Shown here in pieces: positions 16,424 through 24,924 of a DNA stretch of 64,000 nucleotides. Origin of the DNA: Arthrobacter rhizophilus (GTDB lineage: Bacteria > Actinomycetota > Actinomycetes > Actinomycetales > Micrococcaceae); assembly GCF_026241105.1 (NCBI RefSeq), contig NZ_JAPFFT010000011.1:62001-126000 (forward strand), read 5' to 3'. Positions within the stretch are counted from its first letter, which is position 1. Each line of letters begins with the position of its first letter. Under the pieces are notes generated by a model. It saw only the letters and a list, made by a program, of their open reading frames with translations. It searched no databases and was not told the DNA's origin. A program made the translations under genes and the position numbers.

Positions 16424-17362
16424 GTGAATATCCGCCACTCAGCACTCGCCGTCCTTGTCGCCGTCTTTTGGGGCCTGAATTTCGTCGCGATCGACTTTGG
16501 ACTCCACCCCGGCAACGGGAGCGGAGGCGCGGCTGACGTGCCGCCCCTGCTGTTCGTCGCCATCCGCTTCGTACTGGTGGTGTTCCCTTGCATCTTCTTC
16601 GTCCGCAAACCGGACGTCAGCTGGAAGGCGATCATTGGCGTCGGGCTCTTCATGAGCGCTGGGCAGTTTGGCCTGCTCTACCTGGGCATGGCTCTCGGCA
16701 TGCCGGCCGGACTCGCTTCCCTGGTGCTGCAAGCGCAAGTGCTCCTGACGGTGCTGTTGGCTGCGCGGTTCCTGGGGGAGCGACCCAGCAAACGCCAACT
16801 GGCGGGGGTGGTGTTGGGTGTCGCCGGGCTTGCCCTGGTGGCGGTGGGTCGCAGTTTGGTGGCCCCGGTGGTGCCGCTCATGATCGTTCTCGCCGCCGCG
16901 TTGTCCTGGGCTGCCGGCAACATCATCGCGCGCAAGGCCAAGGCGGCCTCTGGCCTGGGGCTCGTGGTCTGGTCCGGTGCCGTGGTCCCATTGCCGCTCG
17001 CGGCCTTGTCGCTGATCGTGGACGGTCCGGCGGCCGTCGTCGGGACCCTCACCAACCTGCAACCGGCAACCATCCTCAGCGCCCTCTACACGGCGGTGTT
17101 CGCCTCATTAGTGGGCTACGGCATCTGGAACCGGCTGCTCAGCCTCTACCCGAGTTCGGCGGTGGTGCCATTCACGCTGTTGGTCCCGGTGGTGGGAATG
17201 ACCGCGGCGTGGCTCCTCATCGCAGAGGTCCCGACGACGGCGGAACTGGCCGGCGGTCTGCTTCTGCTTGGCGGTGTGGCGACGGCGGTGTTGCAGCAGC
17301 GCGCCAAGCCCAAAGTTCCGGCGGCCGAAAATCGTCAGCGCTTGGACGCGGGCTTGCGCTGA
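16424..17362 (+). CDS. EamA/DMT-family metabolite exporter
   Basis: The 312-residue protein has the duplicated five-helix EamA architecture (ten helices; repeats start ALAVLVAVFWGLNFVAIDFG and IVLAAALSWAAGNIIARKAK). Members with a LysR neighbour commonly export amino acids or related metabolites. The GTG at 16424 is the only suitable start before helix 1. The last 28 bases overlap the convergent gene at 17335, so the two transcripts share complementary 3' ends. Confidence 0.88.
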   Translation: MNIRHSALAVLVAVFWGLNFVAIDFGLHPGNGSGGAADVPPLLFVAIRFVLVVFPCIFFVRKPDVSWKAIIGVGLFMSAGQFGLLYLGMALGMPAGLASLVLQAQVLLTVLLAARFLGERPSKRQLAGVVLGVAGLALVAVGRSLVAPVVPLMIVLAAALSWAAGNIIARKAKAASGLGLVVWSGAVVPLPLAALSLIVDGPAAVVGTLTNLQPATILSALYTAVFASLVGYGIWNRLLSLYPSSAVVPFTLLVPVVGMTAAWLLIAEVPTTAELAGGLLLLGGVATAVLQQRAKPKVPAAENRQRLDAGLR

Positions 17363-18018
17363 GCTGGCGATCCCGCAATAGGGGATCCCGACGTCGGGCG
17401 CTTGGCAGGGGTTGCCGGCGTCCGGGGAGCGGGGCGTTTCACAACCCCCGACGCCGGACGGGCCGCAGGCCGTTGGGCCGGACGGCCCGCTGAGGCAGGG
17501 CGCTGGACCGCGCGGGGTGCCTGCCGAGCAACCGGTCGGGACGCCGGAATTGGGCGTCCCTTGCGGGAACTTCGGGATGGCCACACAGCCCCCACGAACA
17601 GGACCAGCAGGGAACCGCAGCCCGAAGCCGCCGCGAGGTAGAAGTAGATGTCCGAGTCCTTGGTGCTCACCGCGCTGCCCAGGGCATTCTCGTCCTGGTT
17701 GAAGGCGAGGCCCCACATGCGCAGGAACGCGATTCCGAACGCGATGAACAGGATCGATGAGATGGCTCCGAGAACCAGCATGAAGTAGCGGCGGCGGGTG
17801 AAAACCTCGGCGACGCACGCCAAGTAGCCGAGCGCCAAGACCCCCAGGAAGGTGTACATCACGGTTTCCTCAAGGGTGATGGCGAGGAGCACCAGCAAAC
17901 CAGCGGACACAACGGCAGAGATGATCGCGAGCTTTCCACTGTTCCCCATGTGACGCATGGGATTAATCATCCCTGACCGTCCGGCATCGCCACGCTCGCT
18001 TGGCGCAGCAGTTGCCAT
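17335..18018 (-). CDS. Small membrane protein with a basic Pro/Ala-rich tail
   Basis: The 227-residue protein has about four membrane helices between residues 28 and 143 (KLAIISAVVSAGLLVLLAIT, MYTFLGVLALGYLACV, YFMLVLGAISSILFIAFGIA, YFYLAAASGCGSLLVLFVGA) and then about 75 residues dominated by Arg, Pro, Ala and Ser. No family is recognised. It begins four bases after the TetR stop and is therefore probably the last gene of the ABC/YhgE/TetR operon. The ATG at 17970 is an alternative start. It overlaps the convergent EamA gene by 28 bp. Confidence 0.7.
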   Translation of the reverse strand: MATAAPSERGDAGRSGMINPMRHMGNSGKLAIISAVVSAGLLVLLAITLEETVMYTFLGVLALGYLACVAEVFTRRRYFMLVLGAISSILFIAFGIAFLRMWGLAFNQDENALGSAVSTKDSDIYFYLAAASGCGSLLVLFVGAVWPSRSSRKGRPIPASRPVARQAPRAVQRPASAGRPAQRPAARPASGVVKRPAPRTPATPAKRPTSGSPIAGSPAQRKPASKR

Positions 18019-18022
18019 ACCG

Positions 18023-18655
18023 TTACCGCAGCACGTAGCCGCGCATGATGGTCATGATGGCCGCTATGCTCTGCTCCCGGGTGCGCTCCGGGTTGTACGT
18101 CTGCCGGTCCAGGCCCACCACGAAGATCGCTCCGAACATTGCCGCTTCGAGGCTGCCCCGGGCAATGCCGGTATCCACCGTGTACGTGGTGGCGACCTTC
18201 TCGATCGCAGCGCCGATCACAGCCAACAACTCGCTGCGGAGCTCGACAAAGAGCTTGCCCCATTCGCTGGGCGTCCGCCAGTTCTCGCTGATCCAGAGGC
18301 GCGCGAAGGATGGGTAGTCGTCCATGAAGTCCATGGCCTGGCCGAGCATGGCTTCCATGGCCTCGAGCGGATCGGCGTGCAAGCCTTCGATGGTCTGGAG
18401 CCGGCCGAGCATGATGTCCACTCCATGGCGCAACAACTGTGCGATCAGATCGGATTTGCTGCCGAAGTTGTAGTAGACCGTTCCCTTGGATACCCCGGCT
18501 GCGGCCGCGATCTCGTCCACCGTGACGCCTGCTGCGCCGCGCTCGCCGATCAGTTCCATGGATGCGTCGAAGAGGCGCTGCTTGGTCGCGTTGGTGCGGG
18601 CCGGACGGAGCTTCTTTTCCGAGGGCTCAAGGAAGTCCGGGTCTTGCATGCTCAT
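18023..18655 (-). CDS. TetR-family regulator of the ABC/YhgE operon
   Basis: The 210-residue protein has a TetR helix-turn-helix at about residues 22-68 (AGVTVDEIAAAAGVSKGTVY, YNFGSKSDLIAQLL) and a helical ligand domain. It overlaps the upstream YhgE-like gene by four bases and is third in the operon. A perfect 20-bp palindrome lies immediately before the first gene, so autorepression of the whole operon is the simplest model. The ligand is unknown. Confidence 0.88.
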   Translation of the reverse strand: MSMQDPDFLEPSEKKLRPARTNATKQRLFDASMELIGERGAAGVTVDEIAAAAGVSKGTVYYNFGSKSDLIAQLLRHGVDIMLGRLQTIEGLHADPLEAMEAMLGQAMDFMDDYPSFARLWISENWRTPSEWGKLFVELRSELLAVIGAAIEKVATTYTVDTGIARGSLEAAMFGAIFVVGLDRQTYNPERTREQSIAAIMTIMRGYVLR

Positions 18656-20688
18656 ACCGCGATCTCCGGCTTCAGGGTCTTCAGGGTCCAGGTCTTGTGC
18701 TTACGGACGGCCAGTGTGGAAAGCGCCGCCCCCAGCACAGTGTAGCCAAGCAGCCCCAGGACAATCGGCCAGATCATGGAGAGGTCGCCACCGTAGATCA
18801 AGTGCCGCATGCCCGTCACCACATATCCCATCGGCATGATCTCGTGCACCACGTGCAAAGGCATGGGAGTGGTTTGCCACGGGAACGTTCCGCCGGAAGA
18901 TACCAGCTGCAGGACCAACAGGATCAGCACCACGAACTTTCCAGGAGTCCCCAGCAAAGCCACGATGCCCTGGATGAGGGCCGTGAACGCCATGACCGCA
19001 GCCAGCATGAACAACCACATCATCACCGGGTGCGCCGCATTGAGACCAAGCCCCAGGTCCACCACGAGGGTGAGGATGCTGGCCTGCAGGACGGACACCA
19101 CGAAGAACGGGAGCCAGCCGCCGACGGCGATTTTCCACGAGGGAGCGTTCGAGGCCAAGGCCCGCTGGGTGATGGGACGCATCGCCTGGACCAGCATGAA
19201 CACGCCGATCCAGAGGGACAACGTCAGGAAGAAGGGGGCCAGGCCTGCGCCGTAGGACCCTGCCTTGGCTTGGGAAACATTGTTGACCGCGACCGGGTCC
19301 GCGATCACCTTGGATACTTCGCTCTTTTGGGCGTCGTTGGGGTTCGGGACTTTCCCTGCGCCCTTGGCCAACTCGCTCGCCAGGGTGCGGGATCCGTCTG
19401 CGGCCGTCGCGGCGCCGCTCGCTAGTTGCGCTGCGCCGTCGTCGAGCTTTGCCGCACCGTCGGCGAGAGCCGCAGTGCCGTTGACGGCAGATTGTTCGCC
19501 TGCCGCCAAGCTGGCAGCGCCCGAGCTGAGCCGGTCCGCCCCGGCCGAAGCCTGGCCGATGGCGCCCGTCAGGGCAGGTGTGGCGCCCGCAAGTTTGGCG
19601 GCACCGGCACTGACCGCGGCCGAGCCATTGGAGAGTTGCTGGATCTGCGCGGCATCCGCCGAGAGCTTGGCCTTGGCAGCCGTCACGGGGGTGGATGCGC
19701 CGGCGGTGTCGAAGTCCGCCAGGATCTTGTTGGCCTGATCTTGGGTGATGACACCACTCGCCACGAGTTTCTGGGTGCTGCCTACCACGCGGTCGCGCGC
19801 TCCGGCGTCGAACGCTGAAAGCTGCCCGACGACGTCCTGGACCTTCGCGTTCAGCTGCGCGTTTCCGGCGGCTACTTGAGCGGCGCCGTCGGCGAGCTTT
19901 TGGGAATCAGCCGGGAGGGACGCGGTCTTGTTCTTCAGCTCGGCGAGTCCGGCGCTGAGCTGCCCGGCGCCGTCGTTCAGCTGATTGGCGCCGTCGCGCA
20001 GCTTGTTCTGGCCCGCAAGGAGGTCGGACGCGCCGCTACTGAGCTTGCTAGTGCCGTCGTGGAGGGTGGCCGCGCCGTCACTGAGCTTCCCGACGCCATC
20101 GGCCAGTTGGGAGGCGCCGTCGGACGCTTTGACGATGGAGGCATGGATGGTGCCGAATCCTGTGAGCAGTTGGTTGGCGGTTTCCTCGCCCACCTCCTTG
20201 GCCACGGTGGAATGAACAGCGGTGGTGAGCTTGTCCACGATGGTGCTGAGAAGGTAGTTGTTCGCATCGTTGGTGGTGACGTTGAGCATCGCCTGGTTAG
20301 CGGCGTCGAAGCTGCCCGGTGAGACCAGGTTGGCCGAAAAGTCCTTCGGAATTTTCAGGGCGAAGGCGTACTTGCCTGATTCAACCCCGGCATCGGCCTC
20401 CGCCGTGGTGGTCACCCGCTGCCAATTGAAGACATGGCTCTGCACGAGGCTGTCGGCAACCTTCTTGCCCGCTTGCAGTTCGGGGCCGTCGGCCGGCTTG
20501 GCTCCCGCGTCCTCGACGACCAGCGCGGCGTCGATCTGGTTGAGGTTGCCGTAAGGATCCCAGTTCGCGTACAGGTACACGGCTCCGTAGAGCAGGGGCA
20601 CCATGGTCAGGGCGAGGATGGTCAGCTTAGGCAGAAGCCCGCCGGTCATGCGCTTGAGTTCGGAGCGGGCCAGCCGCAGAACAGTCAC
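18652..20688 (-). CDS. YhgE/Pip-family ABC-2-type membrane protein
   Basis: The 678-residue protein has one N-terminal helix (LTILALTMVPLLYGAVYLYA), a large outside region, and five C-terminal helices near residues 470-665. The outside region includes a long helical stretch, about residues 180-430, built of imperfect short repeats around Leu-x-Asp-Gly-Ala and Leu-x-Ser-Gly-Ala. This is the plan of YhgE/Pip proteins (phage infection protein of Lactococcus, and EsaA-related membrane proteins). It overlaps the start of tetR and the stop of the ATPase gene by four bases each, so all three are coupled. It may export a lipid or peptide; this is unproven. Confidence 0.85.
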   Translation of the reverse strand: MTVLRLARSELKRMTGGLLPKLTILALTMVPLLYGAVYLYANWDPYGNLNQIDAALVVEDAGAKPADGPELQAGKKVADSLVQSHVFNWQRVTTTAEADAGVESGKYAFALKIPKDFSANLVSPGSFDAANQAMLNVTTNDANNYLLSTIVDKLTTAVHSTVAKEVGEETANQLLTGFGTIHASIVKASDGASQLADGVGKLSDGAATLHDGTSKLSSGASDLLAGQNKLRDGANQLNDGAGQLSAGLAELKNKTASLPADSQKLADGAAQVAAGNAQLNAKVQDVVGQLSAFDAGARDRVVGSTQKLVASGVITQDQANKILADFDTAGASTPVTAAKAKLSADAAQIQQLSNGSAAVSAGAAKLAGATPALTGAIGQASAGADRLSSGAASLAAGEQSAVNGTAALADGAAKLDDGAAQLASGAATAADGSRTLASELAKGAGKVPNPNDAQKSEVSKVIADPVAVNNVSQAKAGSYGAGLAPFFLTLSLWIGVFMLVQAMRPITQRALASNAPSWKIAVGGWLPFFVVSVLQASILTLVVDLGLGLNAAHPVMMWLFMLAAVMAFTALIQGIVALLGTPGKFVVLILLVLQLVSSGGTFPWQTTPMPLHVVHEIMPMGYVVTGMRHLIYGGDLSMIWPIVLGLLGYTVLGAALSTLAVRKHKTWTLKTLKPEIAV

Positions 20689-21440
20689 TTTGCGGTCCTT
20701 TGCAGGGTTTCGGGTACTTCTTCGAGATATTCCGGAAGGTTGTCGAGGGGTTCGGCGGGTTCCGCGGTTGCAGCGGTGTAGGTGACCGAGTTGCCGATCA
20801 CCGCGGCCGGGCCGTCCCAGGTGTCCGGGAGGGCAGAAACGACCGCGACGACGGCGAGCGGCCGCCCGGCGTCGTACGCCAACTGCTCAAGGCGCGTGAG
20901 CCAGTCCGCGGTGTTCGCGCTGTGCCGGTCCGGGGAGTCGAGCACCAGGAGATCGAGGGCGGGGTCCGCGAGGGCCAGGGCCGTGAGCAGTTCGAGGCGC
21001 CGGTCCGCAGGGAGCTGCTCAATCCACAGCCCGGCGATGTCCTCGAAGCGATTGACCTTGAGCCACGGCTTGCTGAGGAGCGCGCCACGGTAGCGGCGGG
21101 GGATGAGGGAGAGGTCTTCGGTGACGAGGTCGCGGACGCTCAAATGCTGCTCGGGTTCGTTGACGCCGGGGGAGTCAATCAGGGCGCTCGCTGCCCGGAC
21201 TTCCTTGGTCTTGGCTGAGTTGTCCCAGCTCAGGGAGCCATTGCTGGGTTTCATTCGGCCGCTCAGCGCTAGCGCCAAAGCCGTGCGCTGGTCCTGGCCG
21301 TCGCCGCTTACGAGGAGGAGCTCCCCGCGCCGGGCTTCGAGGGATGTGGGAGGAAGGAGATCGTCCCGGCGGCCGTCGATCTGGAGTTGCTGTACGGACA
21401 GCACAGTTGGACCTTTCGCAGAAGCTGTATTCTGCTCCAA
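20685..21440 (-). CDS. Degenerate ABC-transporter ATPase-like protein
   Basis: The 251-residue protein aligns with ABC ATPases (LEARRGELLLVSGDGQDQRT at the P-loop position; Walker B-like LDLLVLDSPD), but the P-loop reads SGDGQDQRTAL and lacks the GK(S/T) lysine. The signature LSGGQ is also not recognisable; the nearest is LPADRRLELLTALALADP. It may bind nucleotide weakly or not at all and act as a structural partner of the YhgE-like protein. The drawn start is a TTG at 21440; the GTG at 21404 has a better ribosome site (AAGG seven bases before) and may be the real one. The operator palindrome lies just upstream. Confidence 0.75.
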   Translation of the reverse strand: MEQNTASAKGPTVLSVQQLQIDGRRDDLLPPTSLEARRGELLLVSGDGQDQRTALALALSGRMKPSNGSLSWDNSAKTKEVRAASALIDSPGVNEPEQHLSVRDLVTEDLSLIPRRYRGALLSKPWLKVNRFEDIAGLWIEQLPADRRLELLTALALADPALDLLVLDSPDRHSANTADWLTRLEQLAYDAGRPLAVVAVVSALPDTWDGPAAVIGNSVTYTAATAEPAEPLDNLPEYLEEVPETLQRTAK

Positions 21441-21447
21441 TCGTAAC

Positions 21448-21467
21448 TGAACTGACCGGTCAGTTCA
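21448..21467. promoter_or_regulatory. Perfect 20-bp TetR operator palindrome
   Basis: TGAACTGACCGGTCAGTTCA is an exact palindrome, a common form for TetR dimers. It starts 7 bp before the TTG of the ATPase-like gene and lies 13 bp before the stop of the gene at 21480, so it must sit in or just after the operon promoter. The regulator encoded two genes downstream is the obvious ligand. Confidence 0.8.
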
Positions 21468-21479
21468 AATAGACCTCAA

Positions 21480-22940
21480 TCACAGCCCGTACTTCTCCAG
21501 AAGCCGCAGCCACACCTCGCTGATAGTGGGGAAGGACGGCACTGCGTGCCACAGCCTGTCGAGCGGGACTTCACCCACAATCGCGATCGTGGCGCCGTGC
21601 AACAGCTCAGCCACGCCGGGTCCGGCAAACGTTGCCCCAACCACTACCTTCCGGTCCTCGTCCACCACGAGTTGTGCCCAACCTTCGTAATTTTCCGAAT
21701 GCAGCTGAGAGCCGGACACGTTGATGGGGAGTTCCACCGAGCTTGCGTTGATGCCCTTTTGTAGCGCCTGCTTGAGGTTCGGACCCACGGATGCCACTTC
21801 CGGATCCGTGAACACCACGCTGGGGATCGCGTATTCGTCAGCCGTTTTTGCCAAGGCGCTCCAGGGTTTCGGGGTGCCGTGGAGCGTTCCGTTGGCGCGG
21901 GCCACGATGGCGTCGCCGGTGGCCCGGGCCTCGTACTTGCCCTGATGGGTGAGGAAGACCGATCCCGCGGCATCGCCGGCTGCGTAGAGCCACAGTCCGC
22001 TGGTGCCGTCGCTGGCGGCGCCCTCAACCAGGCCGCTCGAATCCGTGGTGAGGCGCAAAGCTTTGCCTTCTTCGGCGTCGAGCCCTACGTTCTCGAGCCC
22101 CAAATTGTCCAGGGCCGGCCGCCGACCAGTCGCCACTAGCAACTGGTCGGAGTTCAAGACTGTCCCGTCGCCGAGTGTGACGCTGAAGGCATGGTCCGGG
22201 TTGTATTCGACGAGCGTGGTGTCTGTCCCAAGGTGGAGATCGACGCCGTCGGCCCGGAGTCCTGCCGCAACCAGATTGGCGGCTTCCTCGGGGAACGCGC
22301 TCAGCAGCCGGCCTCGGGCAACGATAGAAACCGACGAGCCCAAACGGGCAAACGCCTGGGCAAGCTCGACACTGGCGACACCGCCGCCCAGCACGATGAA
22401 CCGCTTGGGGATTTGCTGCGCCGAGGTGGCGCCGCGGGTTGTCCAGTAGGGGACGTTGCGCAAGCCGTCGATTTTCGGGATGAGTGGGGTGGATCCGGTG
22501 GCCACCACAACGGCGTGGTGGGCCTTGAGCGAATAACTGTTGCCATCCTTGCCGTCCACTTGGACTTCGCGGGGGCCCGTGATGCGCGCTCGGCCCCGGA
22601 TGAGTTCGATGCCCGTGTCCACGAGCCACTGCACTGCGCCGTCATCCTGCCACTTGTTGGTGAAGTAGTCGCGGTATTTCAGGACAGGCTCGGCATCAAG
22701 GACCTTCGTGATGGAGTCCGATGCTCCGGGCACTGATTGGGCGGTGTGCAGGGCAGTTCCAGGCCGGAGGAGCGCCTTGGACGGTATGCAGGCCCAGTAG
22801 GAGCATTCCCCGCCGACCAGCTCAGCTTCCACAATGGCCGCGGTAAGGCCGCCCCGGACCACTCGGTCTGCAACGTTTTCCCCCACCGCTCCAGCGCCGA
22901 TCACAATGACATCGAACTCCCGGATATTCTCCTCAGCCAT
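21480..22940 (-). CDS. FAD-dependent pyridine nucleotide-disulfide oxidoreductase (Lpd/MerA-like)
   Basis: The 486-residue flavoprotein has an FAD-binding DVIVIGAGAVGENVADRVV, a redox-active pair in GGECSYWACIPSKALLRP (Cys-x4-Cys), an NAD(P)-binding FIVLGGGVASVELAQAFARLG, a second FAD motif LWLYAAGDAAG, and the dimerisation domain with HAVPSFPTISE. The unusual CSYWAC spacer is typical of an actinobacterial subgroup of unassigned function rather than of true dihydrolipoamide dehydrogenase, and no 2-oxoacid dehydrogenase genes are nearby. It probably reduces a disulfide, quinone or small thiol with NAD(P)H. Confidence 0.85.
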   Translation of the reverse strand: MAEENIREFDVIVIGAGAVGENVADRVVRGGLTAAIVEAELVGGECSYWACIPSKALLRPGTALHTAQSVPGASDSITKVLDAEPVLKYRDYFTNKWQDDGAVQWLVDTGIELIRGRARITGPREVQVDGKDGNSYSLKAHHAVVVATGSTPLIPKIDGLRNVPYWTTRGATSAQQIPKRFIVLGGGVASVELAQAFARLGSSVSIVARGRLLSAFPEEAANLVAAGLRADGVDLHLGTDTTLVEYNPDHAFSVTLGDGTVLNSDQLLVATGRRPALDNLGLENVGLDAEEGKALRLTTDSSGLVEGAASDGTSGLWLYAAGDAAGSVFLTHQGKYEARATGDAIVARANGTLHGTPKPWSALAKTADEYAIPSVVFTDPEVASVGPNLKQALQKGINASSVELPINVSGSQLHSENYEGWAQLVVDEDRKVVVGATFAGPGVAELLHGATIAIVGEVPLDRLWHAVPSFPTISEVWLRLLEKYGL

Positions 22941-22984
22941 GGGAGAAGCCTACGCCCGGACGCAGGCCGGGATCAGGGACCCGG

Positions 22985-23084
22985 CGACGGATTCTGCTGG
23001 ATCACTCCTCGGAGCGAAATCGCACGGCCCGTGTTTGCGCGGGTCTTTTTTCGCGGGATCCGAATGATCCAGCAAAATCCGACG
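22985..23084. repeat. Family A palindromic element, copy A2
   Basis: The 100-bp element is bounded by cgacggattctgctggatca (22985-23004) and its complement with two changes (23065-23084). It occupies the gap between nanE and the oxidoreductase. Its interior carries the hairpin-like cgcgggtctttttt-cgcggg segment, so it may also end the nan transcript. Confidence 0.9.
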
Positions 23085-23097
23085 TCTTTGGCCTCAG

Positions 23098-23784
23098 TCA
23101 GGCGTGCATCGCGCCCTTGAACCAGCCGGTGATGCTGGCCGGATGCGTGATGGCGGTGCCGACGACGACGGCGAACGCACCGGCGTCACTGGCCTGGCGG
23201 GCCTGTGCTGGGGTATGGATGCGGCCCTCGGCGATGAGCGGCTTGCCTAGTCCGGCGCCGGCGATCTCCGCGAGAAGCGCAAGATCGGGGCCCTCTGTCT
23301 TAGGACGATCCCCGGTATACCCGGCCAGCGTCGTGCCGATCAGGTCAGCACCGGCTTCGACGGCGGCCACCGCATCGGCGTAGGAACCGCAGTCGGCCAT
23401 GACCAAGGCATGCGATTCGGCGTGGATTCCATCAACCGTCTGCTTCAGGCTCAAGCCGTCGGGACGCGGGCGTCGCGTGCCGTCGATAGCAACGACGTGG
23501 GCGCCGGCGTTGGCGACGGCGAGGGCGTGCCGGAGTGTGGGGGTGATGAAAACGCCGTCGTGCCCGTCCTTCCAGAGCCCGATCACCGGAACCTCCACAG
23601 CGGCGCGGGTGAACTGGACGTCCGCGAGGCCTTGGACGCGGACTGCCGCGGCACCACCGATAACCGCCGACGCCGCCACCTGGCCGGTGGTCCGGGGATC
23701 GCGCATGGGCTCGCCCGGGTAAGCCTGGCACGACACGATCAACTGCGAGCGGAGGGCTTCGAGGTCATCGGGGGTCAGGATCAT
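23098..23784 (-). CDS. nanE: N-acetylmannosamine-6-phosphate 2-epimerase
   Basis: The 228-residue TIM-barrel protein matches NanE: QLIVSCQAYPGEPMRDP, the GLWKDGHDGVFITPT loop, VVAIDGTRRPRPDG, HALVMADCGSYADAVAAVEAGAD, GTTLAGYTGDRP and KPLIAEGRIHTPAQA. It converts ManNAc-6-phosphate to GlcNAc-6-phosphate in sialic acid breakdown. The ATG at 23784 follows AAGGAG; a longer upstream reading overlaps nanK and is not coding. It lies 46 bp downstream of nanK and is the last gene of the leftward sialic acid locus. Element A2 follows it. Confidence 0.93.
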   Translation of the reverse strand: MILTPDDLEALRSQLIVSCQAYPGEPMRDPRTTGQVAASAVIGGAAAVRVQGLADVQFTRAAVEVPVIGLWKDGHDGVFITPTLRHALAVANAGAHVVAIDGTRRPRPDGLSLKQTVDGIHAESHALVMADCGSYADAVAAVEAGADLIGTTLAGYTGDRPKTEGPDLALLAEIAGAGLGKPLIAEGRIHTPAQARQASDAGAFAVVVGTAITHPASITGWFKGAMHA

Positions 23785-23830
23785 GGGGGTGTCTCCTTGC
23801 GAGGTGTGCGGGTGTTTGGGCGTTCGAGTG

Positions 23831-24787
23831 TCAGTTGAGGACGAGTTTGGCCGCGCCCACAATGGCCGCGGTATTGCCCAGCGACGCGCGAAGCACGGGA
23901 ATGTCAGCAAGCGGGGCCATGAGCTCTTTGCGCAGGGCGCGTTCCATGGGTTTCCACCAGAAGTCTCCGGCGTCTGCGAGACCGCCGGAGACCACCACCG
24001 TTTCCGGATCGAGGATGTTGACGAGCCCACCGATCGCCTGCCCGGCGGCACCGGCACCGACGCCGATTGCCTTGATCGCGGCAGGCCCGCCTTGGCTGTC
24101 AGCGGAAGCGGCCCGCGCCAAGGCAAACACTGCACGGGTATCCGGGACATCAGGAGAGCCTCCGAAACGGAGGAAGGACTCATGGATGGCCGGACCGGAG
24201 GCGATCGCCTCAACGTGGCCCGACCCGCCGCACACGCACGGGAGCGCCTTGCCCTCGTGATAGGCATACGGCGAAGCAAAATGACCCACGTGCCCGCCCA
24301 CATAGTGGTGCCCCAACAAAGGAGCGCCGTCCAACACAAAACTGCCGCCAACACCCGTTCCGAAAGCCACCATTAGCGAACTCGAGGACCCGGCAGCCGC
24401 CCCACGCCACGCCTCACCAAGAGCATGCGCGTGCACATCGTTGACGGCCATGATCGACCCCCGCGGCAAGCCAAGGAGTTGCGCCAAACCCGCCGTCAAC
24501 CTGGTCCCAGCCCACCCAAGAATCGCATCAGTTGCGGAAACGACCTCACCATTCACGGCATCGATGACCCCAGCCGAACCAACGCCAACACGCCCGACGT
24601 CGATTCCCTCACCCGCCGCCCGCCGCAGGAGCCGCCCCACGAGCCCCGCGGTCGCCCTCAAAATAGCCTCGCCCCCACCCCGATTCAGCGTAGGAATTTG
24701 CTCCGAAAACAACACTTCCCCGTCGGCCCCCACAACCCCGGCGGCCGTCTTAGTCCCGCCAAGATCAACCCCGATCACGTACATCAT
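23831..24787 (-). CDS. nanK: ROK-family N-acetylmannosamine kinase
   Basis: The 318-residue sugar kinase begins MMYVIGVDLGGTKTAAGVV (phosphate-binding DLGGTK), has NDVHAHALGEAWRG, VAFGTGVGGSFV, and the ROK zinc site GHFASPYAYHEGKALPCVCG with G-S-G-H after it (CxCGGSGH; the usual third Cys is His). It should phosphorylate ManNAc with ATP. GGAGG lies six bases before the ATG at 24787. Assignment to ManNAc rather than glucose rests on the next gene, nanE, and on the nanA/transporter genes upstream. A 554-bp repeat-bearing gap separates it from nanA. Confidence 0.85.
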   Translation of the reverse strand: MMYVIGVDLGGTKTAAGVVGADGEVLFSEQIPTLNRGGGEAILRATAGLVGRLLRRAAGEGIDVGRVGVGSAGVIDAVNGEVVSATDAILGWAGTRLTAGLAQLLGLPRGSIMAVNDVHAHALGEAWRGAAAGSSSSLMVAFGTGVGGSFVLDGAPLLGHHYVGGHVGHFASPYAYHEGKALPCVCGGSGHVEAIASGPAIHESFLRFGGSPDVPDTRAVFALARAASADSQGGPAAIKAIGVGAGAAGQAIGGLVNILDPETVVVSGGLADAGDFWWKPMERALRKELMAPLADIPVLRASLGNTAAIVGAAKLVLN

Positions 24788-24827
24788 GTTTATCCTCCGG
24801 ATCTCTGCTGCAGCGGTTGCGCCTGTG

Positions 24828-24899
24828 GTCAGGTTAGCTGTGGCTGGGTCACGTCTTTGCGGCAGTTTGTCTGTCGTCGGGTTAGTTGTGGCTGGGTCA
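24828..24899. repeat. Pair of 24-bp direct repeats in the nanK-nanA gap
   Basis: The sequence gtcaggttagctgtggctgg + gtca at 24828-24851 recurs at 24876-24899 with two changes, offset 48 bp. It lies between nanK and the large inverted-repeat element. It may be part of a leader or promoter of nanKE; nothing else is visible there. Confidence 0.75.
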
Positions 24900-24924
24900 G
24901 CGCGGACCCATCATTTCGCCGGCG

